A DNA stretch of 64,000 bases from Pseudogemmobacter humi (GCF_900609055.1 NZ_UXAW01000071.1:56741-120740); one strand, 5' to 3'; positions 32,966-42,352 are shown, counted from the stretch's first letter. A program made the numbers and translations. Notes: generated from the sequence alone by a model not told the origin.

Positions 32966-33634
32966 CTAAGGCAAAGGCGAAACCCCGATCACCCAGGGAT
33001 GCGCAAGGATCAGCCCCGCCCAGAGCGCCAGCGCCAGCACCAGCCGCCAGACCGGCGGATGCCAGCGGCGAAGGCCACGGGCGAAAGGCAGGTTCGGGCT
33101 GACAGCCGCCAGCCGCTGCCACTCCGCCGCCCCCAGGTCCCGCCGTCTGCGCTTGTCGAGAAGCCCCATCCCCGCCAGACAGAACAACGCGAAAATGCCG
33201 AACAGGATCACATGCGCCAGATCGCCGTTCACCAGAAGATGCGCCGCCGACCACAGGAACAACGCCCAGAGGAGCGGATGGCGCATGATCCCGGCAAGGC
33301 CCGGCCGCAAAGGGTCGAACCCTTCGCGCCGCCCGCCGAAGGACAAGGGATTCGGCGCGCCGAGCGCCAGCACCACCAGAGCCACCGCCAGCGGCATGAT
33401 GATATTCGCCGCCCAGCGCATCCAGGGGTATTGCTCCCAGATCGTGACATAGGGCGCGCGTCCGGCAGCCACGATCACCCAGGCCAGCACCGCGAGCGAC
33501 ACCAGCCCGAACACCGCCGCGTAAAGCCTGGGCCCAAGCCGCGCCTGCATCGCCCGCTTCACCCCGGGCCGCGCCGGAATCCAGTGGCTGGCGAAGAAAG
33601 CCGCCAGCGCCAGCGCGAAATTCAGCCAGTCCAT
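32966..33634 (-). CDS. nnrU: NnrU family membrane protein
   Basis: The 222-residue protein has about six transmembrane helices and NnrU hallmarks: FFASHWIPARPGVKRAM, RLGPRLYAAVFGLVSLAVLAWVI, GIMRHPLLWALFLWSAAHLLVNGDLAHVILFG. NnrU is needed for nitric-oxide metabolism in some Rhodobacter and is related to isoprenoid methyltransferase-like membrane folds; its reaction is not known. It is divergent from the second Crp/Fnr gene with only 26 bases between starts. Confidence 0.88.
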   Translation of the reverse strand: MDWLNFALALAAFFASHWIPARPGVKRAMQARLGPRLYAAVFGLVSLAVLAWVIVAAGRAPYVTIWEQYPWMRWAANIIMPLAVALVVLALGAPNPLSFGGRREGFDPLRPGLAGIMRHPLLWALFLWSAAHLLVNGDLAHVILFGIFALFCLAGMGLLDKRRRRDLGAAEWQRLAAVSPNLPFARGLRRWHPPVWRLVLALALWAGLILAHPWVIGVSPLP

Positions 33635-33660
33635 TCCCGCTCCTTCCGAAAGGCCGCGCC

Positions 33661-34377
33661 ATGACCCTTCGCCTCAGCCCGGCGCAACGCCGCATCGCCT
33701 GCCAGTCGCGCCTGTTCGCGACCCTGCCCGATGAGCTGCGCGATCCGCTGCTCGATGCCGCGCGCATCACCCATCACCCGCGCGGCGCCGCGATCTTCCA
33801 CCACGGCGACACCGCCCATTCCATCCATATCGTGGCCGAGGGCTGGGTGAAACTCTATCGCATCGCCCCGAACGGCACCGAGGCGGTGGTCGGCGTGATG
33901 ACGCGCGGGCAAAGTTTCGGCGAGCCGATCGCGCTTCGCCGCTCGGCCTATCCGGTCTCGGCCGAGGCCTGCACCGAATGCCGGCTGATCGAGGTGCCCG
34001 CGACCGCCTTCCTCGCGCTGCTGCGGGAAAGCCCCGAGGCGGCGATCTCGGTCCTGTCGGCGACCTTCCTGCATCTGCAAGGGCTGGTGGAACAGATCGA
34101 GCAGCTGAAAGCGCGTTCCGGCGCGCAGCGGGTGGCCGAATTCCTGCTGGAGCTGTGCCCCGAAGGGACCGACAGCGCCACGGTGATCCTGCCCTATGAC
34201 AAGGTGCTGATCGCGGGCCGCCTCGGGATGAAGCCCGAGAGCCTGAGCCGCGCCTTCGCCCGGCTGCGCGATCACGGCGTCAGGATCAGCCAGACCCGCG
34301 CCGCCATCGCCTCGGTCGCGCGGCTGAAGGATCTGATCCACGAGGAGCAGACCGGCCCCCTGAGCCGCGCTATCTGA
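33661..34377 (+). CDS. Second Crp/Fnr-family regulator (Dnr-like)
   Basis: The 238-residue protein has a Crp-like beta-roll (LFATLPDELRDPLLDAAR, FHHGDTAHSIHIVAEGWVKLYRI, GQSFGEPIAL) and a winged helix with LIAGRLGMKPESLSRAFARLRDHGV. It lacks the FNR cysteine cluster. It differs from NnrR in length and recognition helix, so it probably has another signal or site. Its stop overlaps that of convergent norF by eight bases. The 26-base gap to nnrU leaves no room for separate promoters. Confidence 0.85.
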   Translation: MTLRLSPAQRRIACQSRLFATLPDELRDPLLDAARITHHPRGAAIFHHGDTAHSIHIVAEGWVKLYRIAPNGTEAVVGVMTRGQSFGEPIALRRSAYPVSAEACTECRLIEVPATAFLALLRESPEAAISVLSATFLHLQGLVEQIEQLKARSGAQRVAEFLLELCPEGTDSATVILPYDKVLIAGRLGMKPESLSRAFARLRDHGVRISQTRAAIASVARLKDLIHEEQTGPLSRAI

Positions 34378-34624
34378 GCGAGAGCGCATAGACCCCCCAC
34401 AGCCCCAAAAGCCACAAGACCAGCGGCAGCATCATGGCGCCCAGCCAGCCCGGCGCGGCTTTCAGATGCAGGAAGCCGCCCAGGATCGCCCGCGCCTTGG
34501 CCGCGGCGAGCAGCAGCACGGCCGCACCGGTCCACAGGCCCCCCGTCCCCGCCAGCGCCGCGCTGGCGGTGGTCAGCGCGATCAGGATCAGCCAGGTCCG
34601 TGTGAGCGCGTCCATCCTGGTCAC
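34370..34624 (-). CDS. norF: NorF, small membrane subunit of the nor operon
   Basis: The 84-residue protein has two to three transmembrane helices (TWLILIALTTASAALAG, GAAVLLLAAAKARAILGGFLHL, PLVLWLLGLWGVYAL) similar to cytochrome oxidase subunit IV. NorF supports nitric-oxide-reductase activity with NorE. The GTG start overlaps the norE stop (GTGA); an ATG three codons later is an alternative. Confidence 0.85.
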   Translation of the reverse strand: MTRMDALTRTWLILIALTTASAALAGTGGLWTGAAVLLLAAAKARAILGGFLHLKAAPGWLGAMMLPLVLWLLGLWGVYALSLR

Positions 34625-35157
34625 CGCATCAGATACAGGGGCGGCAGGATCAGCACCCAGACCAGATCCACCATATGCCAGAACATCGCGCCGGCCTGCA
34701 CCGCCTCGGCCCGCGCGCGGATCGCAACCAGCGCCAGCACCGCGACCCCGGCAAGGACATGGGCGGCATGGAATCCGGTCAGAAGGTAGTAAAAAGTAAA
34801 GAACGGATGCGTCTCCATGCCGATTCCGGCGGCATAATCTTTGAAATATTCAAACAGCTTGAGCGCGAGGAACACGAGGCCCCCCAGCCCCGCCAGCATC
34901 AGCCCGCGCCGTGCCGCCCGTTTCGCCCCGCGCGCGGCCGCCCGTTCCGCCCGGGCCGCGAACAGGCCCGAGGTCACCAGAACGAAGGTATTCGCCGCCG
35001 CCAGCCTGCCGTCGAGCATGGCCTGCGCGGCCCCGAACCCCGCCGGATCGCCCACCCTCAAGACCAGCATCACGGTGATACCGGCCGCGAAGATCAGCAG
35101 TTCCGAGACGATCAGGATCCACAGGATCAGCTCGCCCGGCAGATCATCGAGCCGCAT
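34621..35157 (-). CDS. norE: NorE, cytochrome c oxidase subunit III-like protein
   Basis: The 178-residue protein has five hydrophobic helices and subunit III motifs: ELLIFAAGITVMLVLR, TFVLVTSGLFAARAE, HPFFTFYYLLTGFHAAHVLAGVAVL and FWHMVDLVWVLILPPLYL. NorE increases nitric-oxide-reductase activity. ATG 35157 shares a base with the norD stop (TGATG). Confidence 0.92.
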   Translation of the reverse strand: MRLDDLPGELILWILIVSELLIFAAGITVMLVLRVGDPAGFGAAQAMLDGRLAAANTFVLVTSGLFAARAERAAARGAKRAARRGLMLAGLGGLVFLALKLFEYFKDYAAGIGMETHPFFTFYYLLTGFHAAHVLAGVAVLALVAIRARAEAVQAGAMFWHMVDLVWVLILPPLYLMR

Positions 35158-37079
35158 CACATCACCAGTTGCCGGTAGATTTCCGGCAAGGCGGCGGTCA
35201 GCCGGTCGGGGTCGCGGATCAGGGCGAAACCGCCCTGGCCGAAGATGCGCGGAAACCAGGTCTGGGCGTCGCGGTCGATGGTGATCCCGAACACCGCATG
35301 GCCCACGCGCCGGGCCTCACGCACCGCCATGGCGCTGTCCTCGATGCCGTGGCGGCCCTCGTAATGGTCCAGATCGTTGGGCTTGCCGTCGGTGATGACG
35401 ATCATCAGCCGGCGCGACTGCGCCTCTTTCCCAAGGCCCCGGGACGCATGGCGGATCGCCGCGCCGAGCCGGGTGTAGAAGCCGGGGCGCAGCGCGTGGA
35501 TGCGGGCCTCGATCTCCTGCCCCATCTTCTCGTCGAAGCTCTTGCAATCGTGGATCCAGACCCGGTCGCGGCGCAGCGACGAGAACCCCTGGATCGCGAA
35601 ACGGTCGCCGCAGGCCTCTAACCCCCAGGCGAGCGCGGTCAGCGCCTCGCGCGCGATGTCGATCACCGGGCGGCCGGTGACGGCGCTTTCGGTCGAGCGC
35701 GACACGTCCAAAAGGATCGAGACCGCCAGGTCGCGCTTTTCCGGCCGGGCCTGCTGCCAGATCCGGTCCGAGCCGCGCCCGGTGGCGCGCAGATCGGCGA
35801 CCGAACGCAGCGCGGCGTCGAGGTCGATCTCCTCGCCGTCGGGCTGGGCGTGGCGGATCAGCTTTGCGGGGCGCAGGGCCTCGAACTGGCGTTTCACCGC
35901 ACGGATACGGCGGCGGGCGGCATCGTCGGTGATGCCGTTATACGCCGGATCGGGCGCGACCGGGGCGGCCAGCACCCGGCAATGGTCGGGCAGATAAGCG
36001 CCCGTCCGCGCCTCCCATTCGGGATAGGTGAAGGGCGCGGCGATCCGCTCACGGTCCACATCCTCGGGCGCCAGATCAAGGTGCAGTTTCAGCTTCGTCG
36101 CCGGAGCTTTGGAAAGCTGGCCGAGCACGATTTCCTCGTGGTCCTGCGCGGCTTTCTTCGCATTGTCGAGATCGTCGTCCTCGACCCGGCGGTTGAGGTT
36201 CATCATCTCGGCCCAGGACAGCATGGCCTCGAATTTGTAGAGGATGATGCTGTCCTTGCGCTCGGCCTGGTCGGTCTTCAGCCGCCGCGCCTTGCGGGCG
36301 GTGCCGTCGCCGGCCTCTTCGGGCGTGCCGGCGGTGGGCATGCTCGCCACCTCGGACCCTGCGCCTGAGGCCAGCCCGCGCAGATCGGGCCACATTGGCA
36401 CCGGCAGGAAGGGCCGGTAGCCCTTGGGCGCGCGCCAGTGCGCGGGCGGGTCGGTGTAACCCGCGAGCAGCGCCGGATCGGGCTGCGCGGGGTCGCCCAA
36501 AAGGTGGCGCACCAGCGTCTCGACCTCTGCTTCGGTCCCGCGCAGACCCGGACGGCTGCGCGCCGCCAGATGCGCGGTGCAAAGCCGGGCCCAGACCGGG
36601 CGCAGACCAGGCGCGGCGGCGAGCGTCGCCCGCACCATCGCCTCACCCGCCGCGATGGCCGCCAGATCGGCGCGCAACGGATCGGCGCCGGAGACCGCGC
36701 CCGCCGCATGGGCCGAAGCGGCGGCGAGCCAGAGATAAAGCGCCTCGTTGTCCTCGCGCGCCGGGAAGACGGCAAGCTCGGCGGGCAGCCGCAGGGTCGC
36801 GCCGTCGAAACTGGCGCGGGCCAGCCGTTCGGTCTCGAAGGCCAGCCGCCGCCGCCAGGAGATGCGGTGGCGGCTGTCCTGGTCGGCCACGGGTTTCAGC
36901 TCGACATCCGCTCCGCCGCCGAGGCCGCGAAACAGCACCGCGATCCGGCCGCGCATCTCGTCGAACCCGACGGCGGCGTCGGTGTGGCGCACCGGCGGAT
37001 CCATGCGCGAGGCGAGGAAATGCCAGATCTTGCCGACGCTTTCCTCGGGCTCCCAGGGGGCGATGTCGAGATGAGCCAT
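35157..37079 (-). CDS. norD: NorD, von Willebrand A-domain activator of nitric oxide reductase
   Basis: The 640-residue protein ends with a VWA domain holding the MIDAS residues DVSRS (AVSILLDVSRSTES) and TDGKPND. Together with the MoxR ATPase NorQ it matures the nitric oxide reductase, probably inserting the non-heme iron. The ATG at 37079 is chosen because the MAHLDIAPWEPEE start follows the norQ stop by four bases, and the frame further upstream is antisense-like. Confidence 0.92.
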   Translation of the reverse strand: MAHLDIAPWEPEESVGKIWHFLASRMDPPVRHTDAAVGFDEMRGRIAVLFRGLGGGADVELKPVADQDSRHRISWRRRLAFETERLARASFDGATLRLPAELAVFPAREDNEALYLWLAAASAHAAGAVSGADPLRADLAAIAAGEAMVRATLAAAPGLRPVWARLCTAHLAARSRPGLRGTEAEVETLVRHLLGDPAQPDPALLAGYTDPPAHWRAPKGYRPFLPVPMWPDLRGLASGAGSEVASMPTAGTPEEAGDGTARKARRLKTDQAERKDSIILYKFEAMLSWAEMMNLNRRVEDDDLDNAKKAAQDHEEIVLGQLSKAPATKLKLHLDLAPEDVDRERIAAPFTYPEWEARTGAYLPDHCRVLAAPVAPDPAYNGITDDAARRRIRAVKRQFEALRPAKLIRHAQPDGEEIDLDAALRSVADLRATGRGSDRIWQQARPEKRDLAVSILLDVSRSTESAVTGRPVIDIAREALTALAWGLEACGDRFAIQGFSSLRRDRVWIHDCKSFDEKMGQEIEARIHALRPGFYTRLGAAIRHASRGLGKEAQSRRLMIVITDGKPNDLDHYEGRHGIEDSAMAVREARRVGHAVFGITIDRDAQTWFPRIFGQGGFALIRDPDRLTAALPEIYRQLVM

Positions 37080-37083
37080 GATG

Positions 37084-37887
37084 TTACCCCGCCACCGCCA
37101 CCACCAGATCCGACAGGCCCTTGCGGATATCGGCATCGTCGGTCAGCGGCTCGATCATGGCGGCGCGGATCGCGCGGGTGAAATCCATCCCGCCCGCGAT
37201 CAGCGTGGCGGCATAGACCACGAGGCGGGTGGAAACGCCCTCTTCCAGGTCCTGGCCCTTGAGGCCCCGCAGCTTGTTCGCCAGCCTGACCAGCAGCGCC
37301 ACGCGGTCCTCGTCCAGCCCGCTTTCGCGCGCCACCACGGGGATCTCATGCTCGGGCTTCGGGAAGGTGAACTCGACCGACAGGAACCGCTGCCGGGTCG
37401 AAGGTTTCAGCGTTTTCAGGATGTTCTGATAGCCGGGGTTGTAGCTTGCCACCAGCATGAAGCCTTCGGGCGCGGCCAGTTCCTCGCCGGTGCGGTCGAT
37501 CGGCAGGATGCGGCGGTCGTCGGTCAGCGGGTGCAGCACGACGGCCACGTCTTTCCGCGCCTCGACCACCTCGTCGAGATAGCAGATCGCGCCCTCGCGC
37601 ACCGCGCGGGTCAGCGGGCCGTCGACCCAGACCGTCTCGCCACCTTTCAGGAGATAGCGCCCGATCAGATCGGCCGCCGACAGGTCGTCATGGCAGGCCA
37701 CCGTATAAAGCGGCCGGCCGAGCCGCGCCGCCATATGGGCGACGAAACGGGTCTTGCCGCAGCCGGTGGGGCCTTTCAGCAAAAGCGGCAGGCGGTTGGC
37801 ATAGGCGGCAGCAAAGATTTCGCATTCATGGCCCTGGGCCAGGTAGAAGGGGGCATCCGCCCCCTTCGTGGTGAAGGTTCCGTCCAT
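37084..37887 (-). CDS. norQ: NorQ, MoxR-type AAA+ ATPase
   Basis: The 267-residue protein has Walker [12 protein letters not shown], Walker [15 protein letters not shown] and sensor [10 protein letters not shown], the layout of CbbQ/NirQ/NorQ ATPases. It works with NorD to activate the NorBC enzyme. ATG 37887 has GGAG at eight bases and lies four bases after the norB stop; a start 18 bases upstream would overlap norB. Confidence 0.94.
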   Translation of the reverse strand: MDGTFTTKGADAPFYLAQGHECEIFAAAYANRLPLLLKGPTGCGKTRFVAHMAARLGRPLYTVACHDDLSAADLIGRYLLKGGETVWVDGPLTRAVREGAICYLDEVVEARKDVAVVLHPLTDDRRILPIDRTGEELAAPEGFMLVASYNPGYQNILKTLKPSTRQRFLSVEFTFPKPEHEIPVVARESGLDEDRVALLVRLANKLRGLKGQDLEEGVSTRLVVYAATLIAGGMDFTRAIRAAMIEPLTDDADIRKGLSDLVVAVAG

Positions 37888-37891
37888 GGTC

Positions 37892-39262
37892 TCACTCCGC
37901 CGCATGTTTGACGACCGGGCCGGGCTCGATCACTTCGCGGCGCGGCACCAGGAGCGCGAAGATCAGCAGGAACGCGCCCAGCACCACCGCCACCCCCGCG
38001 CCGAGGCGCATCCAGTAGAACAGCGCGATCTGGTCCTGGACCTCCATGTAATAGGTGCCGAGCACCCGTTGCAGATGGGTCTGGACGGTGCCCGCGAAGG
38101 TCAGCACGAAGGTCATGAACACCATCCCGGCCGACATCAGCCAGAAGCCCACCATGTTCAGCACCTGGTTGTAGGGATCGCGATTGCGCAGGATCGGCAG
38201 CGCATAGGTGAACAAGGCCAGGTTGAGGCAGACATAGGCGCCGTAGAAGGCAAGGTGGCCGTGCGCCGCGGTGACCTGGGTGCCATGGGTGTAGTAGTTC
38301 ACCCCGTGCAGCGTGTGCAGGAAGCCCCAGACCCCGGCGCCGAAGAAGGCCAGCGTCGCGCAGCCAAGGCTCCACAACAGCGCCGCCTTGTTCGGATGGT
38401 CGCGCCGGCCCTTCCAGACCATGACGAAGGCGAAGGCCATCATGGCGAAGAACGGCACCACCTCGAAGGACGAGAAGATCGAGCCGATCCACTGCCAGTA
38501 GGAGGGCAGGCCGATCCAGTAGTAGTGGTGCCCGGTGCCGAGGATGCCCGAGAACAGCGCCGTGGCGACGATGACATAGAGCCATTTCTCGACCACCTCG
38601 CGGTCCACCCCCGTCAGCTTCAGCATCAGGAAGCCGAGGATCGAGGCCATGATCAGTTCCCAGACGCCTTCGACCCAGAGATGGACGACGTTCCACCAGT
38701 ATTGCTTGTCGAGCGCCAGGTTCGACGGGTTGTAGAACGAGAACAGGAACAGGAGCGCCAGCCCCCAGAGCCCGATCAGCAGGATCGAAGAGATCACCGT
38801 CTTGCGGCCTTTGGCGACCGTCATGGTGACGTTCCACAGGAAGATCAGCGCGGCGACGACGATGCCGGCCTTTACCCAGCGGGGCTGTTCAAGGAACTCA
38901 CGCCCCTCGCGGCCCAGCAGGAAATTCCCCTCGAACAGGTTGAAGAGATAGGTGACGACCACGCCCGCCGTGCCCAGCACCAGGATGGCAAGCTGGATAT
39001 AAGCCGCTTTGACCGAATGGATCTCGCGCTCCGCCTCTTCCGGAATCAGGAAATAGGCGGCGCCGAAGAAGCCGGTCAGCAGCCAGACGATCAGCGAATT
39101 GGTATGCAGCATCCGGCCGACCGAGAACGGCAGGATCTCGGACAGGAAATTCGGCTGGACATAGATATAGCCGATCACCACGCCCATGGTGACCTGCACC
39201 GCGAACAGAGCAAGCGCGACGAGGATATAGGCCAGCGCGATCTTTTGTGACTGATATTTCAT
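37892..39262 (-). CDS. norB: Nitric oxide reductase large subunit
   Basis: The 456-residue, twelve-helix heme-copper-oxidase relative is the cytochrome c-type (cNOR) form, without the quinol-oxidising extension. Heme ligands are His53, His334 and His336 ([10 protein letters not shown]); the non-heme iron ligands are His194, His245 and His246 with Glu198 ([12 protein letters not shown]). It reduces two NO to N2O at the periplasmic side. It follows norC by 15 bases and is tightly linked to norQ. Confidence 0.97.
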   Translation of the reverse strand: MKYQSQKIALAYILVALALFAVQVTMGVVIGYIYVQPNFLSEILPFSVGRMLHTNSLIVWLLTGFFGAAYFLIPEEAEREIHSVKAAYIQLAILVLGTAGVVVTYLFNLFEGNFLLGREGREFLEQPRWVKAGIVVAALIFLWNVTMTVAKGRKTVISSILLIGLWGLALLFLFSFYNPSNLALDKQYWWNVVHLWVEGVWELIMASILGFLMLKLTGVDREVVEKWLYVIVATALFSGILGTGHHYYWIGLPSYWQWIGSIFSSFEVVPFFAMMAFAFVMVWKGRRDHPNKAALLWSLGCATLAFFGAGVWGFLHTLHGVNYYTHGTQVTAAHGHLAFYGAYVCLNLALFTYALPILRNRDPYNQVLNMVGFWLMSAGMVFMTFVLTFAGTVQTHLQRVLGTYYMEVQDQIALFYWMRLGAGVAVVLGAFLLIFALLVPRREVIEPGPVVKHAAE

Positions 39263-39277
39263 GATGTTTTCCCCCGT

Positions 39278-39730
39278 TCAGCCAGCATCGTTGGGCGGCC
39301 AGCCCTGGGTGTTGATCCGGCCCGTCCACAAGAGGAAGTCGGACAGACCCCGGACATCCTCGTCGGAAAGGTTGAACTGCGGCATCTGGCGGCGGCCTTC
39401 CACGCCCGAGGGCTGAGCATCCATCCAGCCTTTCAGCATCTCGAAAGCGGCTTCGGGATCGTCCTCGACGCCCCAGCGGGCCATGACATTGCCGACCTCG
39501 GGGGCGAAATAGGCGCCTTCCCCAAGGATCGAATGGCAGTTCACGCAGGCCTTGGCCTCCCAGACGTGCTTACCGCGGGTCACGCTGTCGGTGATCCCGG
39601 CGTGGTCGGTGGACACGTTCACGATATACCAGTGACCGTGCACGAAAAGGCCGATGAATATGAGGATGAAGAACAATGACCCGCCGTAGAAGATGTTCCG
39701 GGCCATGCTCTTTGTCAGAACTTCGCGCAT
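39278..39730 (-). CDS. norC: Nitric oxide reductase cytochrome c subunit
   Basis: The 150-residue protein has one N-terminal membrane anchor (NIFYGGSLFFILIFIGLFVHGHWY) and one c-heme site CVNCH, with a methionine ligand in GRRQMPQFNLSDED. It passes electrons to NorB. It is the first gene of the norCBQDEF operon; an NNR-type box lies 64-77 bases upstream. Confidence 0.97.
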   Translation of the reverse strand: MREVLTKSMARNIFYGGSLFFILIFIGLFVHGHWYIVNVSTDHAGITDSVTRGKHVWEAKACVNCHSILGEGAYFAPEVGNVMARWGVEDDPEAAFEMLKGWMDAQPSGVEGRRQMPQFNLSDEDVRGLSDFLLWTGRINTQGWPPNDAG

Positions 39731-39793
39731 GGCGAGGGTCTCCCGGAGCTGTTGGCGATACTGACGGGGTGCCCTGGCGGGGGCTTTGGCGCC

Positions 39794-39807
39794 TTAACGA
39801 AAGTCAA
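39794..39807. promoter_or_regulatory. NNR-type box shared by norC and the divergent gene
   Basis: On the minus strand the site reads TTGAC-TTTC-GTTAA, close to the NNR sites described for Paracoccus nor and nir promoters. Its centre is 70 bases from the norC ATG and 72 bases from the ATG of the divergent small membrane protein, so it could serve both. Confidence 0.7.
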
Positions 39808-39872
39808 GGATAAAGCGTTTTCCCTGGGCAAGGATGGCGGGACCTTCAGCGAACGGGTCGAGGGAACGCGCC

Positions 39873-40214
39873 ATGTCCGAGATATCTCCGCTCCGCCCGG
39901 ATTCGGGCGGATCCGCCGCCTGCCTCTGCGCCCGGGGCCAGACGCCGGGGGGCGCTGCCCCGCCCGGTCCGTGGCCGGTCTGGAAGCTGGCGGTCCTGCT
40001 CTATGTCTTTGCCGCCGGTGCGGTGGCGATCAATCTCTTCATGCTGGGGCTGATGTTTCAGTCCTTCGGTCTCCCGGCGCTGTCGCCGGTCATGGCGCTG
40101 ATCCTCGCGGGACCGCTCGGCCTGCCCGCCGCCTGGGCCGCCGGCCGTTGGGTCCATGGCCTGCTGCGCGAGGCGGAAGGGCCGCCCGAAGAAGGGCCGC
40201 CCGAAGGGGATTGA
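39873..40214 (+). CDS. Small membrane protein divergent from norC
   Basis: The 113-residue protein has a cysteine-containing N-terminal tail (ACLCARGQTP), two transmembrane helices (WKLAVLLYVFAAGAVAINLFM and LPALSPVMALILAGPLGLPAAWAAGRW) and an acidic end with two EGPPE units. I do not recognise the family. AGGGA precedes ATG 39873. The shared NNR-type box suggests induction with norC, so a role in nitric-oxide respiration or assembly is possible. Confidence 0.6.
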   Translation: MSEISPLRPDSGGSAACLCARGQTPGGAAPPGPWPVWKLAVLLYVFAAGAVAINLFMLGLMFQSFGLPALSPVMALILAGPLGLPAAWAAGRWVHGLLREAEGPPEEGPPEGD

Positions 40215-40619
40215 ACGGCGAAGGCGGGCCTCACAGACCTGCCTCGCGCATCGGGACGGCCGGCTCTCCGGCCCCACGCCAGGCCATCTCCTGGCGCGGG
40301 TAAAACACCGCTGCGGATCGCCCGGACCCGCCGGAAGCACGGATCAGCCGCTTCGCCGTTTCGACAGGATGGGCGGGGGATGCCGTCCCGATGCGGAAAA
40401 ATGACGCGTCAGGGCAAGCGCGCGGCCCGCCACCCCACCGGCATTTCACCATACATCATCGTAAATAATCTTGTGAAATCATACCGCTGCCGCTGTCGCC
40501 CTTACGGGATGGCGAGCCTGTGCAAAGGCCCGGCAATCCATTCGCAGCCATGCCCGGGCGGGGCAGGAAAGACCGGCGGCATGGACCTGCCATCCGGCAG
40601 GAACCCCGCGCCGCCCGTC
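40215..40619. other. Intergenic stretch of about 0.4 kb
   Basis: Between the small membrane protein and the PRC-barrel gene I see no convincing gene. A locally AT-rich patch at about 40448-40485 stands out from the GC-rich surroundings but shows no clear dyad or promoter pair. Confidence 0.45.
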
Positions 40620-40904
40620 TCAGCGCCGCATCCCGGCCAGCAGTTCCAGATCGTGGCGGGATTTGCCGGTCTCCAGGGTGATCGAGCCGTTTTCCTCGCG
40701 TTCGATGCGCAGGGTGGCGGCGGGCAGGACAAGGGTCTTGCCGTCCATACCGAGGATACCGCCGATACCGATGGCGATCATCGCCTCTTCGCCCTCGCCG
40801 GTCACGTCGCGCACCGTGCCGACCCGCTCGTTCGCCGGGCCGAAGACCGGAGCGCCGTTCAACAGTTCGCGACGGATCTCGGCGGGGTGCAGCCTGCGGG
40901 TCAT
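40620..40904 (-). CDS. PRC-barrel domain protein
   Basis: The 94-residue protein has a PRC-barrel core: GAPVFGPANERVGTVRDV, AMIAIGIGGILGMDGKTLVLPAATLRIERE. It overlaps the DUF3008 gene by four bases (ATGA). The pairing of two small, soluble, possibly stress-linked proteins suggests a shared role, but none is proven. Confidence 0.75.
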   Translation of the reverse strand: MTRRLHPAEIRRELLNGAPVFGPANERVGTVRDVTGEGEEAMIAIGIGGILGMDGKTLVLPAATLRIEREENGSITLETGKSRHDLELLAGMRR

Positions 40905-41107
40905 CGCGCTCCCCCCTCCCCGTCCTTATCGACCTTCTCGGGCAGGCCCTTGCGCGGGGTCGAGGCAAGCTCTTCGAGCTCCTTCTCCGTCATGCTCCGG
41001 GCCATCTGTTTCGAGGCACCGCGCAGATCCTTCTTCGCGGTTTCGCCGCGTTTGGCGGAAAGTGCGGCCCCGGCGGCTTTCTGCTGGGCTTTCGACTTCG
41101 CAGGCAT
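40901..41107 (-). CDS. DUF3008 small basic protein
   Basis: The 68-residue, lysine-rich protein has the family sequence pattern PAKSKAQQKAAGAALSAKRG, then GASKQMARSMTEKELEELAST. It is highly charged and probably unstructured or helical. Function unknown; similar proteins are abundant in alphaproteobacteria under stress. Confidence 0.85.
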   Translation of the reverse strand: MPAKSKAQQKAAGAALSAKRGETAKKDLRGASKQMARSMTEKELEELASTPRKGLPEKVDKDGEGGAR

Positions 41108-41186
41108 GGGATATCCTCCTCGTCTGACAAGGAGGAAACCCGCAGCGGCGGGCGCAGGTTCCCGCCGCCCCTGCGCCCGGGCAGGA

Positions 41187-41690
41187 TCAGGCCGCGATCT
41201 CGCGCGGAACGATGAAATCGACCGGGCTGCCCTGGCCGAAACCCGCCTCGGCCCAGGACGGCGTGTCGAAATCGACCACCAGAGTCGCCCCGGTCGGATA
41301 GCGGGTGAACTGCGGCGAGGGCGGCGTGCGCGCCACCAGCCGGTGGGCGAATTCCGCGATGCCGGGGTTGTGGCCGATCATCATCACCACATCGGCCTGC
41401 GCATGGCGCAGAACCGCCAGCATCACATCCGGCCCCGCATGATAGAGCGTGGGCTTCAGCGCCAGAACCGGCCCCTCGGGCAGGCCGCGCGCAATACCGG
41501 ACCAGGTTTCCCAGGTGCGGATCGCATCCGAACACAGCACCTCCTGCGGCACGTAATCGCGCGAGGCCAGCCACAGGCCCAGATCCAGCGCCGCGGCCTG
41601 GCCGCGCTCGTTCAGGGGGCGGTCGTGATCGGCCATGGTGGGATCGTCCCAGCTGGATTTCGCATGCCGGGTCAGGATCAGTCGTTTCAT
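41187..41690 (-). CDS. SixA-family phosphohistidine phosphatase
   Basis: The 167-residue histidine-phosphatase-superfamily protein starts MKRLILTRHAKSSWDD (catalytic RHx motif) and continues HDRPLNERGQAAALDLG; the second histidine is in VVMMIGHNPGIAEFA. It would remove phosphate from phosphohistidine or a small molecule. Its start overlaps the upstream ferredoxin-type gene by four bases. Confidence 0.87.
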   Translation of the reverse strand: MKRLILTRHAKSSWDDPTMADHDRPLNERGQAAALDLGLWLASRDYVPQEVLCSDAIRTWETWSGIARGLPEGPVLALKPTLYHAGPDVMLAVLRHAQADVVMMIGHNPGIAEFAHRLVARTPPSPQFTRYPTGATLVVDFDTPSWAEAGFGQGSPVDFIVPREIAA

Positions 41691-42352
41691 CGGTGGAACT
41701 GCCTCATGTGATAGGCGGATTGTTCCTCCATCCTTGCATAACCGGCCGAGACCGGGCAAGCGCGCCGCGTGACGCAGCCGCGGCTCAGGCAGGGCTGGCC
41801 GGCGGGGGTGTCGAGATACAGGTGACAGGCCGGCACGTCGTAGCCATCGGCCCCCAGCGCCCCGGCGGGACAGGCGGTGAGGCAAGGCGCGTCGGCACAG
41901 CTCGCGCAGGGTTTCACACCGCGCGGAATGGTGAGGTGCTGTTTCAGCGCCAGCGCTCCACGGAAACTGACCATCAGCCCCTGGCTCTCATGCACCAGAA
42001 GCCGCACCGGACTGTCCCAGGCCCGGCCCGAGCGCAGAGCCCAGGGGTAAAACGGATAGAAGGGCGGGCCGCCGAAAGGGAAAAGCGCCTTCGCCCCCAG
42101 ATCGCAGGCAAGGCGCCCCAACACCCGGCGCGACCAGCGATCAACCGGATCCGGCGCCCCGTCCCATTCCGGCTGCGCAGTCAGATGCGGCCAGTAGCCG
42201 GGTTCGGCCGGGCCGATCAGCACGAGGGTCCGGGTGCCCCTGGGAAAGCCCGCCTCGCCGGGATCAGGGTTGAACCCGCCCAGCACTTCGAGGCAATGCG
42301 GCGCGAGCCGCGCGGCCAGCGCCTCCAGCGTGATGTCGGATGTCTCGCTCAT
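41687..42352 (-). CDS. Ferredoxin-type 4Fe-4S protein (QueG-C-terminus-like)
   Basis: The 221-residue protein has a cluster motif CASCADAPCLTACPAGAL and a further cysteine pair in CLSRGCVTRRACPVSAGY. The rest, including FPFGGPPFYPFYPWALRSGR, resembles small conserved proteobacterial ferredoxin-like proteins rather than full epoxyqueuosine reductase, because no cobalamin domain is present. ATG 42352 (MSETSDI) is preferred; a longer frame runs through a palindromic repeat. Confidence 0.75.
   Translation of the reverse strand: MSETSDITLEALAARLAPHCLEVLGGFNPDPGEAGFPRGTRTLVLIGPAEPGYWPHLTAQPEWDGAPDPVDRWSRRVLGRLACDLGAKALFPFGGPPFYPFYPWALRSGRAWDSPVRLLVHESQGLMVSFRGALALKQHLTIPRGVKPCASCADAPCLTACPAGALGADGYDVPACHLYLDTPAGQPCLSRGCVTRRACPVSAGYARMEEQSAYHMRQFHR

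Noticed and set aside
40448..40485. AT-rich patch considered as a promoter or origin element
   Set aside because: No dyad, no properly spaced promoter hexamers and no gene start close enough to support it.
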